This document shows, piece after piece, positions 8,000 through 16,136 of a DNA stretch of 64,000 bases. The notes beneath the pieces were generated by a model. The model made no database searches, had not been told where the DNA came from, and saw only the letters and a list, made by a program, of their open reading frames with translations. Source of the DNA: Microbacterium sp. (GTDB lineage: Bacteria; Actinomycetota; Actinomycetes; Actinomycetales; Microbacteriaceae); the NCBI GenBank assembly GCA_013823625.1, contig PNMM01000001.1:1116001-1180000 (forward strand). Direction: 5' to 3'. Positions within the stretch are counted from its first letter, which is position 1. Each line of letters opens with the position of its first letter. The translations under genes and the position numbers were made by a program.

Positions 8000-9118
8000 A
8001 TGAACTCGCTCACCCTGCGCGCTCTGCGCGCGACTCTGGCCGCTGGTGCGGCTCTGGCGTTGCTGGCGGGATGCTCGACCACGGCCCCGACGCCGGTGGC
8101 CAGCCCCACGGCCGCATCCGTCGCCCCCAGCCCCACCCCGACGGTCGAGGCTGTCAGCGGCCCGCAACCGCTCATCGACCTCACGTGCGACGAACTCGGC
8201 GTTGCCCTGCCGCTGGCGTCGACGTTCGCCATGTCGGTGACCTCGCAAAATCGCGCGATCACCGAGTATCGGGCGGCGCAGTATTTTCCGAGCGCCTTTG
8301 AGGTGCGGAGCGCGGGTGGCCTCGTGTGCGAATGGAGCAACGGGATGCCCGACGCGCCGTTTGGGGGCAACTTTCCGGACTATGCCGGGGTCACGGTCGA
8401 TGTGCTTCCGGAGCCCGGGGTTCAGTGGGACAAGTACGTCGAGCGCGTCAACGCCATGGGCGACCGCACACTCAGCTGCTACACCTTTGATGGCGAAGGG
8501 ATGTGTTTTCTTGACGAGCTCGGCGCGAATCGCTGGATTGCGGTCACGGTTCGGGGTGCGGTCAGCGAGTCGGCGGCCAGCACACTCACCACGTCAGCAG
8601 TCGATGCCGTGACTGCAGCCGGCCCCGGCGGAGCGCCATGGACGGTACCGGCGAGCACGCTCGCGCTTCCTGCCGATTGCGCGACCTACATCGACAGCGC
8701 CGAGGCGCAGGTGGCGGTAGGCATTGTCGAGCCGTTGAGAGTGCTCGAGCTCTACGGCGTCCCCCTCGATGTGGGCGGTGCCGCTGCCGCGATTGACCCC
8801 GGGCATCGCTGCATGCTCGGCTTCGAGTTCGATGAAGCGGGAGTCGGCTTCGTCTCGATTCTGCGGGGCGGCGAGTGGGGCTGGAACGACGTGAAGAGCG
8901 CCGTCGGCGCAACACCACTCGAACTCGAGGGCCTTGGCGCCGACAACGAAGCCTGGCTGCGCTGTGGCCCCGGAATCGACTGGTGCAACGCCGACCTCAT
9001 CATCGGCGGCAACTGGATCTCCATCGAACTCGCGAAGCACGACTTCGGCGGCCCCTACGACATTCGCGCGGCGGCCCAGGCCGTGGCGGCGACGATTGTG
9101 CGCAACGTGGTGCCGTAG
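8000..9118 (+). CDS. Secreted lipoprotein, second of a tandem paralogous pair
   Basis: 372 residues, the same length as the preceding gene. The start ATG at 8000 is set by a strong GGAGGA; the longer in-frame ORF upstream is not used. The signal peptide ends with the lipobox ALLAGC, then a Pro/Thr/Ser linker. Alignment by eye with the upstream paralog shows IDLTCDEL, GLVCEWSNG, LPEPGVQWDKYV, ILRGGEWGW, WLRCGPGIDWC and IIGGNW at matching positions, so it arose by tandem duplication followed by divergence. The protein has a two-half architecture with conserved cysteines. The function is unknown; I expect extracytoplasmic localisation. Confidence 0.75.
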   Translation: MNSLTLRALRATLAAGAALALLAGCSTTAPTPVASPTAASVAPSPTPTVEAVSGPQPLIDLTCDELGVALPLASTFAMSVTSQNRAITEYRAAQYFPSAFEVRSAGGLVCEWSNGMPDAPFGGNFPDYAGVTVDVLPEPGVQWDKYVERVNAMGDRTLSCYTFDGEGMCFLDELGANRWIAVTVRGAVSESAASTLTTSAVDAVTAAGPGGAPWTVPASTLALPADCATYIDSAEAQVAVGIVEPLRVLELYGVPLDVGGAAAAIDPGHRCMLGFEFDEAGVGFVSILRGGEWGWNDVKSAVGATPLELEGLGADNEAWLRCGPGIDWCNADLIIGGNWISIELAKHDFGGPYDIRAAAQAVAATIVRNVVP

Positions 9119-9239
9119 GGCGCTGGCCGCCTAGGTAACTCTGGCATGGCTGGAAGGCTGTTGCGATCCATGGAGGACTCGAGAGCAGTGGCATTCACCG
9201 CCGGTCGAATCCCCCGCTCCGAAACACGCAGATGCGGAC

Positions 9240-10052
9240 CTAGTCGTCAACCTTCGGCACGAACCACGGCGGGTACACCGCAACCTTGGCGGTCACGCCC
9301 GCCGACTTGAGCAGGTCGCGCACCTCGTCGCGGCGACGGTCGTTCGCTACGGCCACGAGAGCCACGGTTGCGAGCGACACCGGGCCGGGCACCAGGGCCT
9401 CGGCGGCCTGCAGCGACTCAGGAGACGACGCGGCGCGCGCGAGCATCCGTTGCCGGCCCTCGAGTCCAATGCCGAGACGCGTTGCCGGGGCCGCAGCATC
9501 ACCGTCGGTGACCACCACCGTGTTCGAGACGGCAGCGATGTCGACGCCCAACACCACGAAATCGACGGTGGATGCGGCCTTCGCCGCCTCGCTCCACGTC
9601 GGCCCGGCAGCGCCCTCTTGCACCTCAAGCCACCAGGTCGCCTGGGGCGACAAGCTGAACGCCACGCAGTCGAAAGCCGAACGCTCAATGCCGTCATCGT
9701 CGGGGCTGCCGTCGCCCGGCACGGGCGCCGAGCCGCGCAGCTCGCGCGTCAGATCGCTCGAGAGTCGCAGCGCCGGCGCCGCCTCCGACGGCGGCAGCAA
9801 CCGCCCCGCCTCAAGAATGAGCGGCAGGTTGCTCATGTGGGTCACGTGGAAAATGCGCTGCGGCAGGTTGGGCGGGCGCACCTCGGCGGCCTTGCCCGTC
9901 GCACCCGCGGCGGGGCTGCGGAGACTGCGCGCCGCCTGACGCGGAGCACGCCGCACGGGCGCCGGCGCGGCCGGAGCAGCCGGAGGAAAGCAACTAGCAC
10001 ACATGCCGGGCTCGAAACCGTGAATGCACTCTTCCGTCAACGACCCAGCCAC
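9240..10052 (-). CDS. DarT-like (DUF4433) ADP-ribosyltransferase with N-terminal Cys cluster
   Basis: About 270 residues. The N-terminus has a compact Cys cluster (CIHGFEPGMCASCF), probably a zinc knuckle, then a Pro/Ala-rich linker to about residue 70. The rest resembles DarT, which ADP-ribosylates thymidine in single-stranded DNA: RIFHVTHMSNLPLILEAG matches the family NAD-binding opening, AFDCVAFSLSP matches the VPFYF-SP motif region, and VVVTDGDAA recalls the TDGHA segment. The start is uncertain: AGGGAG favours the GTG at 10052 or 10055 over 10067. No DarG-like macrodomain antitoxin lies next to it. The family call is moderately sure; activity on DNA is not shown. Confidence 0.6.
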   Translation of the reverse strand: MAGSLTEECIHGFEPGMCASCFPPAAPAAPAPVRRAPRQAARSLRSPAAGATGKAAEVRPPNLPQRIFHVTHMSNLPLILEAGRLLPPSEAAPALRLSSDLTRELRGSAPVPGDGSPDDDGIERSAFDCVAFSLSPQATWWLEVQEGAAGPTWSEAAKAASTVDFVVLGVDIAAVSNTVVVTDGDAAAPATRLGIGLEGRQRMLARAASSPESLQAAEALVPGPVSLATVALVAVANDRRRDEVRDLLKSAGVTAKVAVYPPWFVPKVDD

Positions 10053-10147
10053 CACGAACTCCCTCACAGGGGCGCCGCACGCTCGCGGCCCGGCCCCAAA
10101 CCTCTAGGCTATCGCGCCTCACTCTGAGAGCCCGACCGCCTGAGTGC

Positions 10148-11974
10148 TTACCCCGCGCGCGACCCCGCGCGTTCGACCGAGAGCATCCACGTGACTTGTT
10201 CGAGAAGCCACGGGTCACCCGCCGCAATCGCCCACTGCGCCACGCCGCTGTAGGCCGAGAGCACGGCCGTTGACGGCATAGGCGCCGGGCCCACACAGTG
10301 CAGCTCGGGCACGTCGAGTTGCAGCCACGCTTCGCACGACGACCACGAGACGCCCGACACCGGGTCGAACGCTCGTCGGGCCGCGAACGTCGACGACGAC
10401 GAGCCCACGATGTCGGCGGCGAGCAGGGTCATCATGGGACGCAGCTCGCCCACGAGCGCCGAGTCGCCGTTGGCGACGACACCCGCGGCAAACAGCAGAT
10501 CGCCGTTTTGCACGAGGCGCGCGTTGCCCACTTCAGCAACGTCGGGGTCGTCGAAAGCCACCATCGCCTTCAGTACGGGGTCGAAGGCGAGGCAGCGTTC
10601 GGCGCGCGCATCGCAACCCCCGAGTTCGCTCCAGATCATGAGCGGCTCGGTCAATTGCTCCGTCAGGCTCTGAACGAGAGCGGCATCGCCTGCGAGCCGT
10701 GCGAGTCGTAATTGTGCGGCAAGCCGGGCGAGCCGAGGCCCCGTGGCACTCGTCGCGAGCGGGGCCACGCCGGCGCCGGCACCAGTCGGGGCGGCGACCG
10801 ACCGCGACGACGGCAAGGCAACAACCTGCATCGGGTCCACCGTGGGCACGGCGTAGGCGAAGCCCGTGCCGCTGCAGACGCGCAGCACGCCCATGGGGGT
10901 CTCGAAGGTTCCGAGGCCGCAGTCGAGCACCGAGCCCGATTCGGTCGTCACGGGAGTGCCCAGGCGAGCGAACATGCCAAAGACCGCGAGCCCACCATTG
11001 AGGGTCTCGAAGTCGACGGTCGTCGTCGTCAGGTCGGGGTTGACCGTGTAGCTCACGGTCGTGTCGGTGATGGTCGTGGCCGCGAGGGGCGCGATGGCCG
11101 CGAGGTCTCCACCGTCAGGAACGAGCACCCAGTTCGCCACGGTTCCGCGCGCGATCGCGACCGACCGACCGTCGGCCGCGAGCGAGAGAGCGGGGCCGAC
11201 GAGCCCGAGCGTGCGGGCGTCAACCGTGGTGCGCAGCAGGCTGGGCGTGACGGGCTCGAGCACCGCATCCACCGACACCACATGGTCGGTGAGGGCGCGA
11301 TAGCCGATGACGGGCGACCCGCGCGTGAGCACCACGATCGCCGTCGCCGTAGTGTCGCGCGTCAGCGTGAGCGTGACCGAGGCGTCGGAGTAGTCGCTCA
11401 CGAACCACGAGGTCGCCCCCGTGTCGATGGCGATGAGCGGGGTCAGCTCGGTTGCATCGTCGCCGCTCGGGATGCTCACGCGCAGCACCCCACCCACCAC
11501 CTGCACCGTCAGCGGCAGGGGGTGAACCGGCTGCGGGTTGGCCTCGAGTGCGAGCGGGCTGAACCACCGGTTGGTCGGTGGCGCGAGGCCCTCGGCGAGG
11601 TGCCACGAGGTGCGTGCGACGCTCGAGGTCTGGGCGACCGCGGCGAGATAGGGCTCAAGCTCGGCGTCGGTGAGCGCGACCGGAACCTCAACGAGTGAGA
11701 GCGACGTGTCAAGCGGCAGCGAGCCCGCGTTGTCGGGCGCGGAGAGCCAGATCATTCCCCAGCCCGAACCAATGCCCGCGAGCACAAGGCTCACGACGAT
11801 GAGCGACAGCGAGACCACGGCGACGGTGCGATGACCGCGCGCGGCGAGAGCTGCCGCGGTGGGCGGTGAAGTGGGCGCAGAACGGGGGGCGGGGGCCTGA
11901 TTCTCAGAAGCTCGCGGGGTCTGGGCGGGGCTCGAGGAGGCATGGCCCGAACGCCCGTCATGGACGGGGGTCAC
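10148..11974 (-). CDS. Membrane-anchored GH81-like protein lacking catalytic residues
   Basis: 608 residues from a GTG at 11974 preceded by AAGGAG at 6-nt spacing. A Ser/Pro/Ala-rich cytoplasmic tail (about 1-50) is followed by one membrane segment (VAVVSLSLIVVSLVLAGI) and a large outer domain. Segments resemble GH81 endo-1,3-beta-glucanases: PPTNRWFSPLALE with PVHPLPLTVQ near the N-terminus of the domain, and LRPMMTLLAADIVG, AFDPVSGVSWSS and AYSGVAQWAIAAGD near the end. The GH81 signature HFHYGYF is replaced by LVQNGDLLFAAG, and the Glu-bearing NQESxSE region by GPAPMPSTAV. It is therefore probably a non-catalytic, glucan-binding or structural relative. Homology is judged by eye. Confidence 0.55.
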   Translation of the reverse strand: MTPVHDGRSGHASSSPAQTPRASENQAPAPRSAPTSPPTAAALAARGHRTVAVVSLSLIVVSLVLAGIGSGWGMIWLSAPDNAGSLPLDTSLSLVEVPVALTDAELEPYLAAVAQTSSVARTSWHLAEGLAPPTNRWFSPLALEANPQPVHPLPLTVQVVGGVLRVSIPSGDDATELTPLIAIDTGATSWFVSDYSDASVTLTLTRDTTATAIVVLTRGSPVIGYRALTDHVVSVDAVLEPVTPSLLRTTVDARTLGLVGPALSLAADGRSVAIARGTVANWVLVPDGGDLAAIAPLAATTITDTTVSYTVNPDLTTTTVDFETLNGGLAVFGMFARLGTPVTTESGSVLDCGLGTFETPMGVLRVCSGTGFAYAVPTVDPMQVVALPSSRSVAAPTGAGAGVAPLATSATGPRLARLAAQLRLARLAGDAALVQSLTEQLTEPLMIWSELGGCDARAERCLAFDPVLKAMVAFDDPDVAEVGNARLVQNGDLLFAAGVVANGDSALVGELRPMMTLLAADIVGSSSSTFAARRAFDPVSGVSWSSCEAWLQLDVPELHCVGPAPMPSTAVLSAYSGVAQWAIAAGDPWLLEQVTWMLSVERAGSRAG

Positions 11975-12074
11975 GGGATGCTCCTTACACAGTGCGTAGA
12001 TCGGTTGCGCGAACCCTGACAGCATCGAGCGCCCCGGTCAATGGGGGCGAGCAGACTGAGGACTTTGGTCCCGA

Positions 12075-13010
12075 CTAGACGAACCGCACGGCCGACTGCA
12101 GCCGCGTGCGCACTTCGAACAAGTCAGTGCCTCCGACGCCAACACCCGGCAACCCCGTGCGGATGAGGTTGACGAGGCGCGAGCGTTGCACGAGCATCCC
12201 TTGGGCGCCGCGTACCGAACCGAGTTCGACGGCCGATTCGGCCGCTTGGTTGTCTTCGACCACGATCACGAGTGCCGAGAATCGGCAGCGCGCCGCACGC
12301 GCGAGCACGCGGGCGCGGCCACCCAACTGAGCGAGCGGCTTTTCGCCGGGCTCGAGGCCCTCGCCGATGACCTCTCCGCGCTTGACCGAAACGGGCGCGC
12401 CCCAGTCTTCGCTCAGCACCGCCCACAGGCCGGTGGGGCCGAGCACGACGTGGTCGAGCTTGTCGATCGGGCGCGGGCCCGCCACGACGTCATGCCAAAT
12501 GGTGAAGCCCAAACCGAGAGTCGCGAGCGCTGTGGCCGAGCGCTCTTCGGCGATCGCGGCCGCGAGCAAGTGCCGAATCTGTCGGGGCGCCGAGCGCACG
12601 AGCGCCGCGTCGAACGGGTCGGGCAAGTCGACGCCGCGGCCCGCCCACTCGCGCACGTTCGCCAAGTACTGTTCGCGATACCAGCCACCCGGATGCCCAT
12701 ACGACTTCGCCATCGGCCGCGAGTCGTAGCGCCCCGGGCCGGATGCTCCGCCGCCGTGCTGCGACCACGCACGCCCACCGCTCGAGCCCGCAGCGGATTC
12801 TGCCCCCGAGTCGTACGCCCGCCGGGCCGCGGGGGTTCCAACAACCTGCCATGCCCGTTGCACCGCGTCGAACGCCGCCGCCGAGCCACCCGTGTCCGGG
12901 TGCGCCTCGCGCAACCGCAGTCGGTAAGCCTTGCGCACCTCGTCGTCGCTCGCCGTCGGGCTCACGCCGAGCACCTCGTAAGGATTGGCGGCGAGCGGCG
13001 AATCGGACAT
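12075..13010 (-). CDS. J-domain (DnaJ-like) protein fused to NERD-like domain
   Basis: 311 residues. Residues about 10-65 are a J domain with NPYEVLGVSPTASDDEVRKAY and the diagnostic HPD (in REAHPDTGG), the motif that stimulates Hsp70 ATPase. There is no Gly/Phe zinc-finger or client-binding region of classical DnaJ. After a Gly/Ser linker and a helical part, the C-terminal half contains IDKLDHVVLGPTGLWAVLSEDWG, resembling the nuclease-related NERD fold; the expected acidic/lysine catalytic pattern is only partly recognisable. A minus-strand TAGGCT -10 lies 9 bp upstream of the ATG. J-NERD combinations occur in Actinobacteria; the role is unknown. Confidence 0.7.
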   Translation of the reverse strand: MSDSPLAANPYEVLGVSPTASDDEVRKAYRLRLREAHPDTGGSAAAFDAVQRAWQVVGTPAARRAYDSGAESAAGSSGGRAWSQHGGGASGPGRYDSRPMAKSYGHPGGWYREQYLANVREWAGRGVDLPDPFDAALVRSAPRQIRHLLAAAIAEERSATALATLGLGFTIWHDVVAGPRPIDKLDHVVLGPTGLWAVLSEDWGAPVSVKRGEVIGEGLEPGEKPLAQLGGRARVLARAARCRFSALVIVVEDNQAAESAVELGSVRGAQGMLVQRSRLVNLIRTGLPGVGVGGTDLFEVRTRLQSAVRFV

Positions 13011-13019
13011 GGTGCCGAA

Positions 13020-13029
13020 AGCCTACGCT
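13020..13029. promoter_or_regulatory. Overlapping divergent -10 elements
   Basis: The minus-strand TAGGCT (13020-13025) for the J-domain gene and plus-strand TACGCT (13024-13029) for the peptidase share two bases. TACGCT is exactly 6 bp from the GTG at 13036. RNA polymerase could occupy only one at a time. Confidence 0.45.
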
Positions 13030-13035
13030 GGGCAG

Positions 13036-15249
13036 GTGAGTCACGATCTCAGCAACGCCACGCCCCCCGTCGCCGCCCAGAAGCCCCATCGCCGCGAACA
13101 CCACGGTGACGTGTTCGTCGACCACTACGAGTGGCTGCGCGAGAAAGAGAGCCCCGAGGTCATCGCGCACCTCACGGCCGAGAACGCCTACGCCGAAGCC
13201 CGCATGGCGCACCTCGATGGCCTACGCGATCGCATCGTGGACGAGATCAAGGGGCGCACGCTCGAAACCGACATGAGCATCCCGGTGCGCGAAGGCGACT
13301 GGTGGTACTACGGTCGGTCGGTCGAGGGGCTGCAGTACGGCATCCAGTGCCGCGTGCCCGCCGTGCCGATCGATCCCGCTAACCCGACTGACCCCGCCGC
13401 GTGGACTCCCCCGCCGCCGCTCGACGACCCCGCCCAACCGCGCGAGGGCGAACAGATCGTGATCGACGGCAACGTCGAAGCCGAGGGTCACGACTTCTTC
13501 TCGATCGGCTCGCTCGACGTGAGCGACGACGGCCGCTGGCTGCTCTTCGCGATCGACACCGAGGGCGACGAGCGCTACACCCTGCGCATTCGCGACCTCA
13601 GCACAGGCGAGAACCTGCCCGACGAGATCACCGAAACGGCCGCGGGCGCCTTCTTCTCTCCCGACGGGCAGTTCGTCTTCTACTCAACGGTCGACGAGTC
13701 GTGGCGCCCCGACACCGTTTGGCGGCACCGCGTGGGCACCGAGCGCGCCGACGATGTGGCCGTGTTTCACGAGCCCGACGACGGCTTCTGGGTGGGCGCC
13801 GGGCGCACGCGCAGCGGCCGCTACCTCGTGATCGAGGCGGCATCAAGCATCACGAGCGAAACGCACGTGCTCGATGCGACCACACCCGAGGGCACGTTCG
13901 AGGTCGTGTGGCCGCGTCGCGACGGCGTTGAGTACGACCTCGAGCACGCACGCCTCAATGGCGACGACGTGTGGCTCGTTACGCACAACGACGGCGCTCC
14001 CGACTTTCAGATCGTGGCCGTGCCCGTGGATGCACCCCACGCCACCCCCGTCACCCTCGTGCCGCACGAGCCAGGTCGGCGCGTTGAGGGCATCGACGCG
14101 TTCGAGCGTTTTCTCGTGCTCGACTATCGCGCCGACGGGCTTCCGCGCACCGCGGTCGCGCCGCTCGAGCCCACGACCGAGCTCGTCGAGCTCACGTGGC
14201 CGGGTAGCGCGTGGGTCGAGCTGACCGCACCCATCGAGGGCGACAAGCTCGTGTCGATCGGTGCGCGCGGAAACCCCGAGTGGAGCCAACCGCTGCTGCG
14301 CTTCGGCTACGCGAGCTTCACCGAACCCTCGACCGTGGCGAGCCTCGACGTCGCGCGCGTGCGCGAGGGCGCTGCGGCCATGACGGTGCTCAAGCAGCAG
14401 CCCGTGCTCGGCGACTACCGCTCGAGCGACTATGCCGAGCGGCGCGAGTGGGCCGTGGCGGCTGACGGCACACGAGTTCCGATTTCGCTCGTGTGGAAGA
14501 AGGGGCTCGTCGGGTCACTCGACGGTGTCGAGGGCGCTCAGCCGAGCGCAGTGCATTTGTATGGCTACGGCAGCTACGAGTCGTCGATTGACCCCGGCTT
14601 CAGCATCCCGCGCCTGTCGCTGCTCGACCGCGGCGTGGTCTTCGCGATCGCGCACGTGCGCGGCGGCGGCGAGCTCGGCCGCGCCTGGTACGAAAACGGC
14701 AAGACGCTCGCGAAGACCAATACCTTCACTGACTTCGTCGCCGTGGCGCAGCACCTCGTCGACACGGGCGTCACCGCGCCCGACCGGCTCGTCGCCGAGG
14801 GCGGCAGTGCGGGCGGGCTGCTCATGGGCGCCGTCGCCAACCTCGCGCCACAGTTGTTTGCGGGAATTCTCGCCGACGTGCCCTTCGTCGACCCCCTCAC
14901 GAGCATTCTCATGCCCGAGCTGCCGCTCACCGTCATCGAGTGGGATGAGTGGGGTAACCCGCTCGACGACCCCGAGGTGTACGCCTACATGAAGGGCTAC
15001 GCGCCCTACGAAAACGTGACCGAGCAGACGTATCCGCGCATCCTCGCGGTCACCTCGCTCAACGACACCCGCGTGCTCTATGTCGAGCCCGCCAAATGGG
15101 TGGCGCGCTTGCGCGAGGTGGGGGCGGATGCCCTGCTGCGGTGCGAAATGGAAGCCGGGCACGGCGGCGTGAGTGGCCGCTACTCGGCCTGGAAGCAGCG
15201 CGCCATCGAACTGGCCTGGCTGCTCGATGTGCTCGGGCTCGGCGACTAA
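13036..15249 (+). CDS. ptrB: S9A serine peptidase, oligopeptidase B
   Basis: About 737 residues from the GTG at 13036, chosen because TACGCT lies 6 bp upstream and longer starts overlap the divergent gene. The N-terminal ~400 residues are the beta-propeller region (HHGDVFVDHYEWLREKESPEV is the usual opening). The C-terminal alpha/beta-hydrolase domain has the nucleophile in VAEGGSAGGLLMGAV, FVDPLTSILMPELPLT, the Asp region SLNDTRVLY and the His region EAGHGGVSGRY. Oligopeptidase B is a cytosolic enzyme that cuts short peptides after basic residues. It is slightly longer than typical (~700). The assignment is secure at family level. Confidence 0.9.
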   Translation: MSHDLSNATPPVAAQKPHRREHHGDVFVDHYEWLREKESPEVIAHLTAENAYAEARMAHLDGLRDRIVDEIKGRTLETDMSIPVREGDWWYYGRSVEGLQYGIQCRVPAVPIDPANPTDPAAWTPPPPLDDPAQPREGEQIVIDGNVEAEGHDFFSIGSLDVSDDGRWLLFAIDTEGDERYTLRIRDLSTGENLPDEITETAAGAFFSPDGQFVFYSTVDESWRPDTVWRHRVGTERADDVAVFHEPDDGFWVGAGRTRSGRYLVIEAASSITSETHVLDATTPEGTFEVVWPRRDGVEYDLEHARLNGDDVWLVTHNDGAPDFQIVAVPVDAPHATPVTLVPHEPGRRVEGIDAFERFLVLDYRADGLPRTAVAPLEPTTELVELTWPGSAWVELTAPIEGDKLVSIGARGNPEWSQPLLRFGYASFTEPSTVASLDVARVREGAAAMTVLKQQPVLGDYRSSDYAERREWAVAADGTRVPISLVWKKGLVGSLDGVEGAQPSAVHLYGYGSYESSIDPGFSIPRLSLLDRGVVFAIAHVRGGGELGRAWYENGKTLAKTNTFTDFVAVAQHLVDTGVTAPDRLVAEGGSAGGLLMGAVANLAPQLFAGILADVPFVDPLTSILMPELPLTVIEWDEWGNPLDDPEVYAYMKGYAPYENVTEQTYPRILAVTSLNDTRVLYVEPAKWVARLREVGADALLRCEMEAGHGGVSGRYSAWKQRAIELAWLLDVLGLGD

Positions 15250-15308
15250 CGCAGCGTACTGTGCGCGAGGCGCAAAAGCCCCGATCAGATGAGCGATGCT
15301 CTGCAAGA

Positions 15309-15342
15309 TTCATGCATGAACATGCACATTTCTTGCTAACGT
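15309..15342 (+). promoter_or_regulatory. Promoter region with 12-bp palindrome
   Basis: An unusually AT-rich patch holds the perfect palindrome TTCATGCATGAA (15309-15320) and TAACGT (15337-15342), a -10 candidate 7 bp before the GTG at 15350. The palindrome could be an operator for the downstream membrane-protein gene. It is suggestive only. Confidence 0.35.
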
Positions 15343-15349
15343 CAAGCGC

Positions 15350-16090
15350 GTGACTGAGACCTCTCCCCTGGGCGAAAAGGCCGCCACCGCTCGCCTCGCA
15401 ACCCTTCGACACATCTCGGGCATCATCAGCATCGTCGCCGGCTTGCTCATCTTTGCGGCCCTCGTCACCCAAATCACCGACCAGATCTCGGTCGGCCGCT
15501 TCGAACCCGACCAGTACTTCTCCTACTTCACGATTCAGACCGCGATGATCAACATCGTCGTGCTCATCGCCGGCGGCATCATGGCGCTGCGGTTAGACCG
15601 CGATACGCGGCTCTACACCGCGATTCGCGCGAGCATCTTCTCGTACGCGCTCGTGACGGCCGTTGTTTACAACGTGCTCCTGCGCGACATTCCGAACGAC
15701 GACGGCTATGTCGGGCCGGTGTGGCCCAACGAGTCGCTGCACGTGTGGATTCCGATTTACATCGCCCTCGACTGGCTACTCACGCCCGGTCGCGTGCGCA
15801 TCTCGTGGTCGGCCCTGTGGCTCGCCGTGAGCTACCCGCTCATCTGGGTGGGCATCACGATGCTGCGCGGCGCATCGACCGGCTGGTACCCCTACCCCTT
15901 CCTCGAACCCGACGGACCCAACGGCATCGTGGGTGTCGTCATCTACGTCGTGGGCATTGCCGCATTCATCGTCGTGCTCGCCGCTGTCGCAATTCTCATC
16001 AACCGAGTGCAGACGAGGGGCGTGCGCGGCGTGAGTCACGGCCGCCGCCGCACGGGTCCGATTCCCGTCGTGCGCGCCGACCTGCGGTGA
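15350..16090 (+). CDS. Pr6Pr-like multi-pass membrane protein
   Basis: 246 residues, GTG start, apparently leaderless. Six hydrophobic segments are visible at about residues 22-40, 62-80, 95-110, 125-143, 155-172 and 188-212. The pattern of aromatic and acidic residues between segments (DQYFSYFTIQTAMIN, VYNVLLRDIP, GWYPYPFLEP) matches the Pr6Pr family of actinobacterial six-pass membrane proteins, which has no assigned function. The cytoplasmic C-terminus is basic. It lies alone between a peptidase and an aminotransferase-fold gene. Confidence 0.65.
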   Translation: MTETSPLGEKAATARLATLRHISGIISIVAGLLIFAALVTQITDQISVGRFEPDQYFSYFTIQTAMINIVVLIAGGIMALRLDRDTRLYTAIRASIFSYALVTAVVYNVLLRDIPNDDGYVGPVWPNESLHVWIPIYIALDWLLTPGRVRISWSALWLAVSYPLIWVGITMLRGASTGWYPYPFLEPDGPNGIVGVVIYVVGIAAFIVVLAAVAILINRVQTRGVRGVSHGRRRTGPIPVVRADLR

Positions 16091-16136
16091 GCGTGCCGAG
16101 TCGCGACTGCCGCACGCGCGGGTATACCGTCGCTGC

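Noticed and set aside
9172-9220. tRNA-Ser-like fragment (GGAG...GGTCGAATCC...CTCC) in the gap after the second lipoprotein
   Set aside because: The T-loop lacks one base, there is no anticodon arm and the length is only ~49 nt; chance similarity or an old remnant cannot be told apart.
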